NCBI GenBank assembly: GCA_003427395.1
Contig: BFEA01000215.1
Span: 1,190,042 to 1,215,755 of the forward strand
Reading direction: 5' to 3'
DNA length: 25,714 nucleotides
Source of the DNA: Chara braunii
Taxonomy: Eukaryota; Streptophyta; Charophyceae; Charales; Characeae
Shown: positions 1-9,239 of the stretch, in pieces
Position numbering within the stretch: the first letter of the stretch is position 1
How the letters are laid out: the number at the start of each line of letters is the position of its first letter
Notes under the pieces: model-generated
What the model was told of the DNA's origin: nothing
Database searches by the model: none
Seen by the model: only the letters and a program-made list of their open reading frames with translations
Translations under genes and position numbers: made by a program

Positions 1-86
<86 letters not shown>
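1..86. repeat. (CT)n microsatellite at left edge
   Basis: The window opens with an uninterrupted CT tract of 43 units, immediately followed by a short GAGAGAG stretch. The right edge of the window is a GA tract, so the two ends are reverse complements. Such tracts often stop assemblies, so the window edges may be contig ends rather than biological boundaries. Confidence 0.98.
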
Positions 87-89
<3 letters not shown>

Positions 90-129
90 AGAGAGCAGGG
101 AACGAGGTAATTTCATTGTCGAAGCAAAA

Positions 130-143
130 ACCCTTACAAGGGT
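130..143. repeat. Copy of the arm outer-end palindrome
   Basis: ACCCTT and AAGGGT pair around AC. The following TATCTGCTC and a T-run resemble the outer ends of arms A (8,030-8,047) and B (20,690-20,707), where the palindrome is followed by TATCCGCCCTG and a T-run. Beyond about 40 bases the similarity fades, so this may be a solitary or badly decayed arm end in the same orientation as arm A. Confidence 0.5.
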
Positions 144-159
144 ATCTGCTCATGTTTTT

Positions 160-870
160 TAATGTCGGACGTTGTCCGACTTTTTCGTTTAATTGAGGGA
201 CTTCAGGAGACTAACGTCTGCAAGAAGTTTATTCAGACCAGCCTATAACCGAGAGACTATAACTTTTTTTAAACCTGAGCCCAGACACATGCGGCGACCA
301 TAACGAATAGCGGTAGTCGACAGTTTCTAGCAGGACCGCAGAGAGGACCGGGTATGGAAATGCTAAGACTAGACTTATTCTACCTAAAATAATGACGCGC
401 GGCTTGGCAGCCGCGTGATTCAGGGTTTAACGGGACAAACAAAGGTGGCCACATTTTGCCGCGGCACAAAGTCGAGATTCAAACCTAATAATTTTAAGGG
501 TTTGTCGTCGGAAAGTGAACCGACGACGGTATGTCGAGGAGGCATGCCTCCTATCCTACAGGGATGGGCGCGCACTTGCCTCGAGGGGTCGAAAATAGGT
601 AGGGGGCAGGCGGAGCCTGCTGGTTCTGTGCTGGTTGTATGATGGTTGTTACCACTGGGCATAGCACTTCTCCTATTTGGTGTGAAATAGGAGCTAGCCC
701 ATTAGGATAACATGCCAGATTCTCACCCAATTGATATTGGGATCAAACCAGACAGGCTACTACTCGGGCTAGCTCCTTTTGGAGCAGCCCACCGAAAGGG
801 ACAGTAGGCGCGGTCAATTTTGACAGTGAGACCTTTAGATCTCACGGCTAGAATCGACCGCGCGAGATCA
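160..870. other. Cluster of perfect stem-loops
   Basis: No convincing gene. The stretch is crowded with perfect stems: 164-170 with 174-180 followed by five T; 398-404 with 409-415; 504-511 with 520-527; a 16-base palindrome at 537-552; 606-611 with 615-620; 670-678 with 685-693 (9 bp, loop of 6); 726-731 with 736-741; 766-776 with 781-790 (10 bp, one bulged A); and 808-815 with 856-863 enclosing 826-831 with 840-845. In addition, 690-700 and 766-776 are reverse complements over 11 bases, offering an alternative fold. A 75-codon frame at 415 and its antisense look like chance. A structured RNA, a retroelement leader or DNA cruciforms are all possible. Confidence 0.6.
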
Positions 871-916
871 GCACCACCCCTACGCAAGGATGACACACAT
901 AAACCGAGAAATAATC

Positions 917-929
917 AAAAAAAAAAAAA
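917..929 (-). terminator. T13 tract after a tRNA-like module
   Basis: Thirteen A on the + strand read as T13 on the minus strand. The tract begins one or two bases after the acceptor-like 3' end of the tRNA-like module at 931-1,039. RNA polymerase III stops at runs of four or more T, so position and length fit a Pol III terminator. Confidence 0.4.
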
Positions 930-930
930 T

Positions 931-1039
931 TGATTCCTTTGTGGGAATCGAACTCGGGTCAGCAATTAGGTAGGGAGAGGAGGCATCAGCAAAATGAGAC
1001 GCTGACTGTTGTGGCCGTTGGCTTATGCCAATGGCATCA
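931..1039 (-). ncRNA. tRNA-like (SINE-type) module, degraded
   Basis: On the minus strand a 7-base start (TGATGCC) pairs at six of seven positions with the 3' end (GGAATCA). A D-arm-like stem TGGC/GCCA follows, then an anticodon-like arm whose loop contains TCTCAT, then a B-box-like GAGTTCGATTCCC. The T stem does not pair properly and the variable region is too long for an ordinary tRNA, so a tRNA-derived SINE head or pseudogene is more likely. A T13 run lies directly downstream. At its 3' end GATTCC (932-937) also pairs with GGAATC (944-949), a competing hairpin. I infer a Met-like ancestor only weakly. Confidence 0.4.
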
Positions 1040-1044
1040 TCACA

Positions 1045-1340
1045 TACACACAAAAAAAAAGGAAAGGAAAAACGCCAAGTGGCGCTTCATCCGGATGACA
1101 GGGAGTTGGAACTTCGACAACTCATATTTGGCACCCATTTTAACGGACTGTCGGATTTCCTTGTTTATATTTTTTTTAAGATTTTTTTTAGTTTTTTTTT
1201 GGGGAGTTTTTCTCATTTTTGTTCATCTACCGCCGCTGCAACGGGCGCTCCCCGGACTCTCCACATACACAAAAGACAAAAATCGGGGTGGTGTATCTTT
1301 CCACGATCTAGTAGAAGATTCACTCCCCGCTCATCTAGTG
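1045..1340. other. Low-complexity spacer, no gene seen
   Basis: A- and T-rich runs (A9 near 1,052; several T7-T9 runs at 1,160-1,200). The overlapping open frames of 158 and 135 codons here read through the homopolymers and tRNA-like modules and show no recognisable protein. Confidence 0.6.
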
Positions 1341-1348
1341 GGGCAAGG

Positions 1349-1438
1349 CTCCCCATCCCCGTTGGAGTTGGATTCGAACTTGAGTCTGTATTCCAACCCC
1401 AATTGAGGGTGTACCAACGGCTTGGCCATTGAGGGGAG
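1349..1438 (-). ncRNA. tRNA-like (SINE-type) module
   Basis: On the minus strand, CTCCCC at the start pairs with GGGGAG at the end. Between them are an A-box-like TGGCCAAGCCGTTGG and a good B-box core AGTTCGAATCC (near 1,370-1,380), with a CCC/GGG stem holding a 7-base loop where an anticodon arm would be. The spacing between boxes is that of a class II tRNA (Leu/Ser type) or a SINE head. It lies 300 bases from the module at 931-1,039 in the same orientation. Confidence 0.4.
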
Positions 1439-1663
1439 AAGACTGCATACAACAATGGGTTTTGAGCCCGCGACTGCCTTTTTGACAGCCACCCATCGGT
1501 TGCTTATAGGAGGCAAACGGTCAAGGCTCTTAGGCATGACGAAGTAGTGGTACCTCGTGGACGGGGCACAACCTTGTCGATGTTGTGTGGGAGCACACTC
1601 GACTCCCTTTATTGTTCGCGAATATTCGTGGTTGAGGGATCGTAGATCCCATGGCTCAAAGGG

Positions 1664-1667
<4 letters not shown>

Positions 1668-1725
<58 letters not shown>

Positions 1726-1739
1726 AAAAAAAAAAAAAA
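1668..1739. repeat. (GA)n tract followed by A19
   Basis: About 26 GA units run directly into 19 A. A poly-A run after a microsatellite is a common scar of LINE or SINE insertion, but no target duplication is obvious. The downstream 1,740-1,860 stretch is also purine-rich (AAG/GAA runs). Confidence 0.95.
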
Positions 1740-2060
1740 GAGGATGGGAGAGAGGAGGACCTATTCCCCTCGACCTACCAGTTGTCTTCCCGTTGTCGGG
1801 GGGGAGAAGAAAAAGAAAAAAAATGAAAGAAGGAAAAAGAAAAGAAAAGAAAACGAGAAAACGAGATCAGATTATATGAAAACCTGTATTTTGTGGTTTG
1901 CGCCAATATTTTTTTGGTGGCGTAAAACATTTTTTTTGGCCTTGACGTTTTTTATGTAGGTAGCCAGGCACCTAGGCCATACAAAGTTTTTCATATTTTC
2001 TTATTGGGCGAGTGTTTTTTTTTTAAATCATCAAAGACAGGGTACTTTTTACACCCTACT
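1740..2060. other. Purine/T-rich stretch without gene
   Basis: AAAG-rich sequence followed by T-runs near 1,910-1,940 and 2,015-2,025. Open frames here are low-complexity (poly Arg-Glu and poly Lys) and are not credible proteins. Confidence 0.6.
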
Positions 2061-2071
2061 ATAAGATTGTC

Positions 2072-2132
2072 GGGATTTGAACTCGTGAATTTTCACGAGT
2101 TAATTCACAAGTTGTGTGAAAATTCACGAGTT
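2072..2132. repeat. 17-bp perfect stem-loop next to a B-box-like motif
   Basis: Bases 2,080-2,096 and 2,116-2,132 are exact reverse complements over 17 bases with a 19-base loop. The left half also contains its own 22-base palindrome (2,080-2,101). On the minus strand 2,072-2,084 reads GAGTTCAAATCCC, a B-box-like sequence, so the palindrome begins inside what looks like a tRNA T arm. Confidence 0.8.
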
Positions 2133-3110
2133 GTTTCCCTACCTCTCCCAACCTGCAACTGCCCTCCCCGTTTTCAGGTGAAGGCAAAGGAAAATGAGGA
2201 AGTGTTGTTGGTTTCAACAATATGGACCTGACTGAAGTAAGGGCCGAGTGCATTCTAGTTAGAGTTAGTTTTATTTTCATTTTTATTTTGTCTATTTTTC
2301 TTTGTTTTGGTGCATTCCCGTGAGATACTTGTCCTCACAATGTGCAACCTCTGGCAGAAAACTGTCTGAGGTAACTGTCAGGCTCCCGTTTTTAGAGGGA
2401 GTCTGGGAAATAAAGGGTCATAGAGGAAAAGGCTAAGTACAGTTTTTTCCCCGATGTATCTGCCCCAGGAAATGGATCCAAACACATCAAATTGAAAGAG
2501 GTTGTATCTCCCCAACCCCTCATCAGAAAAATAAAAGGAAAACACTTTTGAAAATGACAAAAACCCAGCTACCTCGTGAAATTCCGAGATAACTGGGAAA
2601 AAAAAAAGAAAAAGAAAATAAGGGCAGTTAAAGAAACTGCCCCCACTAAGGCTGTGGTTATCGTGCGACCACATTTAGCCTTTGATCTTGGTCAGATCAA
2701 GGGCTCACTGTGAACCCGCGATTTTGCCTGAGGGCTGGAGTGATGTCCAACTCTCCTCAACCACTCTCCCCGACTGCCACAGATAAGCACTCGTGCTGCC
2801 AGTGTGTGGTAAGCACACTTGAGTGCTGCTCGGCTGCTGGAGGAGTTGCCAGAGGCAACGTGGGAGGAGGCTGGAGGTCTGTAGTGGAGCGCGAGAGAAG
2901 CAGCGCAGCCATAACCGGGGTAGGGAGCACTCTGCCCCACTTCCCTCTAGTTGGTGCTGGTCCAGTGGAGCGGTCCTAGGGACTCTGCGGGGCCAAGACG
3001 GCACGGCGGGGGTATACTTTGGGCCTAGATTTTGTTCAGGGCCCGTATTTTATTAATTTGACGGAGGTTTTTATGCGATAACGACGAACGTCAGAGCCAT
3101 GCTAGTGGAG
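2133..3110. other. Stretch with no supported gene
   Basis: Short overlapping frames on both strands (2,378-2,674 minus; 2,692-3,056 both strands) overlap each other and match nothing I recognise. GC rises from about 2,700 to 3,150. I see no tandem repeat or tRNA-like element here. Confidence 0.5.
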
Positions 3111-3119
3111 GTACCGGCG

Positions 3120-3420
3120 GGACGAACCTGCGGCACGGTGTTTTCCCATTCATGTGAGGAAATGCTCCCAAAAGTTTTCAGTGGCAGTGGCGGGACGACA
3201 AGGCCTTTGTAGCAGCGTTACCAGCGGAACGGACGTGCGACACATAGTTTTCCTACTTTAGTTGGGAAACGTTGCCGAAATGTTTTTCAACGGCAAGCAG
3301 TGGACGACAAAGCTTATTGGTGGTGGTACTAGGAGGACGGACCTACGGCACTGTGTTTTCCCACTTCTGAGAGGAAATGCTGCCAAAATGTTTCAGCGCC
3401 AACAGCAACCGCTTTTGCAG
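3120..3420. repeat. Three-copy ~108-bp tandem repeat
   Basis: Units begin near 3,130, 3,237 and 3,346. Each has a run of T with CC, then after 10-13 bases GGAAA or GGGAAA, then a TGCCGAAATGTTT-like core and CRRCGGCA-type sequence. In all three, TTTCC pairs with GGAAA across the variable interior. The core (GGGAAACGTTGCCGAAAT) closely resembles the unit of the 11,900-12,480 array in arm A, so this is probably the same repeat family with another period. Confidence 0.75.
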
Positions 3421-3439
3421 CGTTACGCTGCCGAAATTG

Positions 3440-4230
3440 TGGTTCGTCAAACAGACACTAAGTGGAGGTAGAGTGTTAGATATTTTTGGTGCAACGAGGT
3501 GTTCGCCGTCAACGTCAGTGAAGGGGGAAAATTGCAGCGTGACTATTGTGGCGGTACGGCAGGCGACACTACAGGTATTGACAATAGTCTGTTAGTGAGA
3601 CCAAGCTTGTCAAGGTGGAGCGGCACGCCAATTTTGTTTTTGTATGTGTGTGCGTACCGGCGGTAGTAAGGCCATTGGCATTGGCCTAGTGGGATCTTTT
3701 GGGAACAGTTAGGCATGTGAGTAGGACGCGCAGTGACGGCGAAATCGACACTCACGGGTTTTATTTTTTTTTGCGACTTTATAGAAGCGGTTTTGACGGA
3801 CGTTGTCATCAAGAGCTGGAAGAAAGAGCGTGGGACCATCTGGAACCACCTGGGACCAGTTGGCACTGACGTGGGACCAGTGAGCTTCATTTTTTTTAGG
3901 ATGTATGAGACTCGCCGTTTTCACACTTGGGGTTACTGCGTGGGATTTGCGAGTTGGGAACAAATTGGGACTAGCGGTTGGTCTGAGACTTGCTTCGACC
4001 ACGAGTATATTTTTACTTGGCTTTCTTGAGTGAGCTAGGGCGTGTTCGGCACCACGTCACTCAAGGTGAGTCAGTTGATTGACTCAAATTCCTTTTCACA
4101 CCTGTGTGACCCCACTCTTTGCTTGATCTTGTTTCTTTTGAACCTTCAGAAAAAAAAGGTTGAGTAAAGCGTGTGTGGTCATGCATGTGAAAAATGGAAT
4201 CTGATGGGAGTATCATTTGCTGGATTTTCT
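3440..4230. other. No gene; short direct repeats
   Basis: Contains clustered GGGACCA-type direct repeats at 3,830-3,885 and a small stem near 3,670-3,690 (AGGCCA with TGGCCT). The overlapping 115- and 97-codon minus frames run through the same low-complexity direct repeats and are not credible. Confidence 0.5.
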
Positions 4231-4234
4231 GGAC

Positions 4235-4387
4235 ATGTGGTTGTTTTTGTGTGTGCAGGTAGGTAGAAGGATGCTTGCAAAGAAGATTGATTATGCTTAT
4301 TTGAGAAAAAGAAAAGAGATTGTCTTCCTTTTACTTCTCACATGCCTGCATGCAACAAAAATGGTTTGTTGTCTTGAGAAACATTAA
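4235..4387 (+). other. Short exon-like open frame, unrecognised
   Basis: A 50-codon frame starts at ATG 4,235. A splice-acceptor-like tract (T/G-rich ending TGTGCAG at 4,258) lies inside it. From there the frame reads VGRRMLAKKIDYAYLRKRKE, then a hydrophobic run and a stop at 4,385-4,387. The composition is less repetitive than its surroundings. It could be a decayed exon, but I recognise no family and chance is a serious alternative. Confidence 0.15.
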
Positions 4388-4621
4388 TTTTTTACGTACC
4401 GTAAAACAAATTCGATTGAAAGAAAGAAGATAAGGCCGAACGAACTTGTTTTTTTTCCTGAGGATTGACCCTTTCTATCGCGAAGGACCTTATCTACCTA
4501 TACCTGTCCAAATGATTATCATTCTCTATCATCTCTTAATTTTTTTCCGTCTAAGTTACCTTGAGTTTAGAAAATAAGAATAGTTAAAACCTACTTGCAG
4601 TGAATAAATTATGTTTTTTTA

Positions 4622-4813
4622 GGAAACATCTGGAGTGGGGGTCGTTGCTTTAGGAACCGACCTTGTTATCGACCCGGAGTAGACCGTTTCTACCGGGGGA
4701 GTACTTTGTTGATTCGGTGGAGACGACCCAACTTCTGAGATCCGAGTCTTATGCTCGGGCGATGAGGAATACCTCGGACCACTTCTCAGAAGGAGAGATA
4801 CGCAACACTTCAG
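4622..4813 (+). pseudogene. Exon-like segment between AG and GT, frame broken
   Basis: A T7 tract ending in AG (to 4,621) precedes the segment and CAG/GTAATG follows it, matching acceptor and donor consensus. One frame reads ETSGVGVVALGTDLVIDPE and then a stop. A different frame continues FLPGEYFVDSVETTQLLRSE onward and stays open to 4,878. The switch of frame at about 4,680 would suit a decayed exon with an indel. No family recognised. Confidence 0.2.
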
Positions 4814-4879
4814 GTAATGCACCTGATCAAGAATCATATATAAAGCAGTCTGTCATCGAAGAAATTGTGAATTTATGAA

Positions 4880-6035
4880 GATATGTGTGTGCGTGCTTAG
4901 TCTTAGGTCGGCGGTAGAATGAAATGAATAACTTTGGCAGTACATCTCATCAACTTAAAACTGGGGCAGTACGACTACCTTGTTGGCTGCATTGAGTAAA
5001 TGTCAAAGCCAACTTCCAGTTGGCGACTCAGTGGACGAAGAGGGGAGGAGAGAAGAAACGAGTGCAGTTTGGTCGTTTTTCGTCAGATTTAAGAAGAGAA
5101 AGGTTTTAAGTGGGAGTTTTCGGTGAGGACGACCCCGATTTCGTAGTTAGCTTGGTAAAAAGAGTAGTAGATTAAAGGTCAGTAAGAAAGTGAGCTGCGC
5201 CGGGATGTGGCGATGGCGAAAGGTGGCGTGAAGAGTTAGTGCCTCGCTCGTTCTTTCATGAAAACAAGGGAAAGTAGTAGATTGGTATTTTGGGGGGCTG
5301 CGATTCGAATGGTTGTGTTAGAACTAGCAACAAAGTGTTAGTTCTGGCCGGATTGGTGTATGGGGCTGCGTACGGAAAGAAAGAGCGTTTGTAATATCAA
5401 TGTATCTTCCAATTTTTCAGCAAAATATTCATTCCATTTATGTTTTTATCCTATCGATGCTTCTAGTGTGAAGCCAGCCGCACTGCACACAGAGAAAGAG
5501 AAAGAGAGGGGGGTCACTTACCTAGGCAAAGAGAGAAGTGGGATCAGGAGCCTGACATCCACCGAGCCAGGCACATCGAGATGGGGACCGCTCGGTTCGA
5601 GATGTCTGTGTTGCCTGTAGGTGATGACGGAGGTTGTCGGAGTGACTCTCTGGCTCCGTGGGTGGTGGGAGCCAACAGTCTGCGAGGTTCAATCGTTATG
5701 TGAGTTGGTCATGTGCTGCTTTCTCCGTGTTAGATGTGTGGACGTCCTCGTTTGCGCCCCGCCGCTGCCCTGCTGCCTGTGCCCCGCTTGTTTCGCATGA
5801 GGTTCTTTGCAGGTTGATGTGTTCGTCCGTGCGCCACAGTCCGTCGCGGTCCCATGTCAACCCCTCATGCCCAGCACCAGCTCGTCGGATCGCCCAACTC
5901 TCAACTCACCTTCCAACTCTTGCTCGTTAGCCGATCCTCTCGACCACGCTAACTCCAAAAATTCTTAGAGAGCGAGTTAATCGCACTTGCAAAATTTATA
6001 GCATGCATGCTTGCATGAGATACCCGGGGTTGTGC
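4880..6035. other. No supported gene
   Basis: Purine-rich to about 5,300, then mixed. Open frames at 5,360-5,620 and 5,658-5,930 (86 and 90 codons) show no recognisable motifs. A GCATGCATGC palindrome lies at about 6,001. No tandem array seen. Confidence 0.5.
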
Positions 6036-6039
6036 CCGA

Positions 6040-6327
6040 GTGGAAAACAAAGAGGAAGGAAGTGCCTACGTCTGCATGGCCGGGCCACGGCGTGGGGGAC
6101 GTAGCCTCACTCCAGACATCGATCCGGCCATGCAAGCATTCAAGCCAATAGGAGGGAGGAAGAAGTACGTGCGCACAGAGACGCCACAAAAGATATCAAG
6201 ACGGAGAGGATTGCAACTGCGATTATGCCCGCCACAGTTACACGCACGGATTAACAGAAAAGTCAGAACACAGATCCTGACGCGGCAAAGCGTGCGCAAG
6301 CAAGAAGTGTCATGCAACAAAAATTAA
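6040..6327 (+). other. 95-codon open frame with internal inverted repeat
   Basis: The frame begins MENKEEGSAYVC and ends with a basic tail rich in Arg, Lys and Gln. It contains no domain I know. Its first third is overlaid by an 11-bp perfect inverted repeat (6,073-6,083 with 6,124-6,134), and an antisense frame of 84 codons covers the same stretch. A chance frame or a hairpin-forming non-coding element is as likely as a gene. Confidence 0.15.
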
Positions 6328-6339
6328 GATGCGCCTAAA

Positions 6340-6654
6340 TTCCTAATCTAAATTCTAATTGCAAATTTTTTTTTTGAACGAAGCAAATTATGAGAGCCCA
6401 CGGGGGCTCGATGTCAGTTAAACATTCAAAAAACAATTCGCGACGATCGCGCCAAAATTACCATTTCCCACAGCAGAACAAGAAAGAAGCTATGACAACA
6501 GTTATCTCCTGCGCTCGCTAAGGCGCGATCAGCTACCAACCGTCACAAGATTACCATGACCTTGATTCCGAAAAACAAGAAAAGCAAGGGCACCTATGTA
6601 ATCCAGTGAACCCTCCCGATTCGATCCCCGAAGTAGCCTTCCGCAAAATAAAAT
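6340..6654. other. Non-coding spacer
   Basis: Begins with a T9 run at about 6,367 and a small hairpin (GAGCCC with GGGCTC near 6,393). No gene or repeat array is visible. Confidence 0.5.
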
Positions 6655-6860
6655 GTATTAAAATCGAATCGAACAAAATCAACTTCATTGAATCCAATTA
6701 GTTTCGTCAGTCGATCAACCGACTATGCTCAACCAAACACCCAATCGCCGAGATTCCCGCAATCACATCATCAAATCCAACACGGTTGTCGACCTTCACC
6801 AACACCAATCTAGCCTCTAGGATTCTTTCACATACAAGGACTACCTTTCCTTCTTAGACG
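6655..6860 (+). repeat. Direct repeat copy 1 (~205 bp)
   Basis: Matches 7,137-7,340 in the same orientation with scattered substitutions and small indels. Both copies start with TAAAATCGAATCGAACAAAA and end with a CACATACAAGGACTACC-containing block. About 275 bases separate them. The arrangement could be LTR-like (TRIM-type) or a local duplication; no primer-binding site is evident. Confidence 0.85.
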
Positions 6861-7136
6861 ATCCATTCAAGTAGACTGGAGAAGAAAGGTTTTCAAATCA
6901 GAGAACCCGACAATAGGCAGAAAATGGTTGTCGAAGATATGGTGTATTTCCCGCTCACTGGCACACATCAGTGAGGATGACACAAACGATTGTTTGGCTC
7001 CTAGCCAGCCAGTGGTAGACACCTTCTCGCTCAGCTATGGTCCCATTCACATTAGGAGTTTGAGTAATTCTCAATCTATTCCCTGGCCAAGGATCGCCAC
7101 CTAATCAATCAGATCAAGTCGATGGAAAAAAAAATA

Positions 7137-7340
7137 CACTAAAATCGAATCGAACAAAATCAACTTTATTGAATCCATTAGTTTCGTTAGTTGATCAACC
7201 GACTATGCTCAACCAAACACCCAATGACCGAGATTCCCGCAATCACATAATCCAATCCAATACAACTGTCAACCATCAACAACACCAGTCTAACCTCTTT
7301 CAGAATTCTTTCACATACAAGGACTACCTTTCCTTCTTCC
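7137..7340 (+). repeat. Direct repeat copy 2 (~205 bp)
   Basis: Partner of 6,655-6,860. The two differ by substitutions and small indels spread over the length, so the duplication is not recent. A 118-codon open frame overlaps this copy but does not survive in copy 1, which argues against coding. Confidence 0.85.
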
Positions 7341-7344
7341 TATC

Positions 7345-8010
7345 CTTCATTTCTTTTCCCACCCCCCCACTCCACGTTACTCGGGCCTTTAACTTCTTTT
7401 TTCTCTTCCCTTTTCTTCCCCGCAGGGCCACTCCGTTCTTCCGGGAACTTGCCGTTAAAATTCCGTCCGATTTGTCGGCGAATCGCCCACGCCCCAATAG
7501 TCAATCAATTGATTTGATAAGTTAAAATATTGATTTGATTAATCAAGACAGAATCCCCCATGGAACAGACGTTGGGCCTTCAGCAATACAGTTGTGCCAC
7601 CGTTCGGCGTTCACTGACGATTCGTCATTGATTGCTCAATAAGACGACAACTGTACAGCGAGTTGCGAGGTGCGGCTTTCACTAGTCGTGGTAAGTCGAG
7701 GGTGGAGCTCTCACTAGCCGACGATCATTGAACAACCCGCCGACCGCTGTGCTCGCGATCAGGGCAGTTGTCTAAGCATAGGACGTTCCTTCCGATGCGA
7801 AAAGCAGGGGGCGATGAGCAAATGAGCTGAGAGTTTATTGATTACGTGCGTGGGAAAGGAGAGGTAACCATCACACTCTGCTCTCCGGATTCGTTAGCAT
7901 TCCACTAAACCAACAATTTTGCGATGCGTAACAACGACCGTGTTGCACACCTAGATCACCACACGTACAGCGGATCATACAATTGAAATGAGAAGTAGTG
8001 ACACATTAGA
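7345..8010. other. Pyrimidine tract then spacer
   Basis: Pyrimidine-rich to about 7,430. ACAGTTGT (7,588-7,595) pairs with ACAACTGT (7,647-7,654) around a smaller TGACGA/TCGTCA palindrome. No gene is supported. Confidence 0.5.
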
Positions 8011-8029
8011 CCAACCGCTGTCGGTGTGA

Positions 8030-8047
8030 ATATCCTTACAAGGGTAT
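8030..8047. repeat. Outer-end palindrome of arm A
   Basis: ATATCCTT and AAGGGTAT pair over 8 positions with one T-G wobble around AC. Arm B carries the fully paired version at 20,690-20,707. Similarity between the arms extends only about 15-30 bases outside it, so it sits close to the arm end. Confidence 0.75.
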
Positions 8048-9140
8048 CCGCCCTGTTTTTTGCGAGCGACAGAAAATAATTTTGATTTTAAAGTTTAAGT
8101 ATACTGCGTGAGGCGCGACTGCGTCTGTGGTTTACGTAGGCTGGATGATTTACTACAACAGAGAGTGTGGGGGCGCGCAGGCTTGAGGCGCGTGTGATTT
8201 TGTTCGTTGATGATTGAAGGACCGACGTGATCACCGACCATATTTTTATTTCTGATTAAAATTAGATTGAAAAGATTTTCATCTCGTGATTGGTACGTTT
8301 GCCTATGACCTATGAGTAATGGGCGGAGGACGACATTGACAACAATGTGATTTTGGAAACATTTAAGGAAGTCTACGCGTCTCGCAGTACCCGTTTATTT
8401 AGGCCTTCGTCAAGGCTAGACCCAAATCTGGGCCTAGTACTTTGGCTACAATGTCGGACGTTCCTCGGCGAGATTAAGGAATTGAGATCAAGCGGCGACG
8501 GCGTAAGGATATCAGAGCAACGGGAAAGGGGACCGAAGGATTGAGGGTCCGACGGGGCTACCCCCCCTTGGTTTTGTCGTCTGCGGCAGTATTAGCGGTT
8601 CTTCCTCGTCGATCATCTTCTAAATGTTTTTATTATTTATAGTCGTATTATTATTATTCTGATCCGACGCTCCTTGACTTAGGTGCGACGCTGGATTTGG
8701 AGGTCATCACAACGGTCAAAGGCCTTAAGCGGACGCCTCCGTCGGTTGAAATGTGGGTTCCTGCGTATTCGGGATGCCGGCGAGGTTCCTCGACCTTGGC
8801 CGTCTTGAAACACGGACCGAGGAATCCGACGCGCATGTGAGCCAATGGGTGGTCCAGCCTGTGAGGGGGAAGGAGTCTGAGCGGTGCGGATCTTTCGTGG
8901 GCATATCGCTTACTGACCGCGAATCCACTGCCAAAGGGCGTGCGGTGTGGATATGCCCCTTGGGATATGTTTGGGCGCGCCACGACGGGAGCCGCAGACT
9001 ATGCGGCTATTCCCTTGAAACCCTCCTCCACGACGGGCTTCATAGTTCCCATTTAAATGTTTGCTACCACGGTAACCACAAAAGATCTGCGTTGAGGCGC
9101 AACCCGTTTAGCCCAAGGCTGAGGCAGTGCAGCGGGGCCT
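8048..9140 (+). repeat. Conserved non-array leader of arm A
   Basis: Aligns by eye with the reverse complement of 19,600-20,690, with blocks such as GAGGCGCG, GACAACAAT and GAGATCAAGCGGCGACG conserved in order. Overlapping 109-129-codon frames at 8,654-9,142 are not kept in arm B, so I treat it as non-coding. Confidence 0.7.
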
Positions 9141-9239
9141 GAGCCCTCCAGTTGGTCACATTACGAAGCAGAAAGGAGTCATGTCGGGGCCGGTTGAGAC
9201 ATAGATATGACAATCGGTCGATGGGCTAGGGTATAGAAA

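Noticed and set aside
930-1432. Overlapping 158- and 135-codon frames on the + strand
   Set aside because: They read through homopolymers and tRNA-like modules, overlap each other, and show no recognisable domain.
1446-1540. A third tRNA-like module on the minus strand
   Set aside because: A B-box-like GGCTCAAAACCC is present, but neither an acceptor stem nor a credible anticodon arm could be drawn.
1557-1959. Frames rich in Arg-Glu and Lys
   Set aside because: Translation of the GA microsatellite and poly-A tract.
6655-7340. Full LTR retrotransposon
   Set aside because: The interior is about 275 bases with no coding capacity, and neither a primer-binding site nor a polypurine tract was seen.
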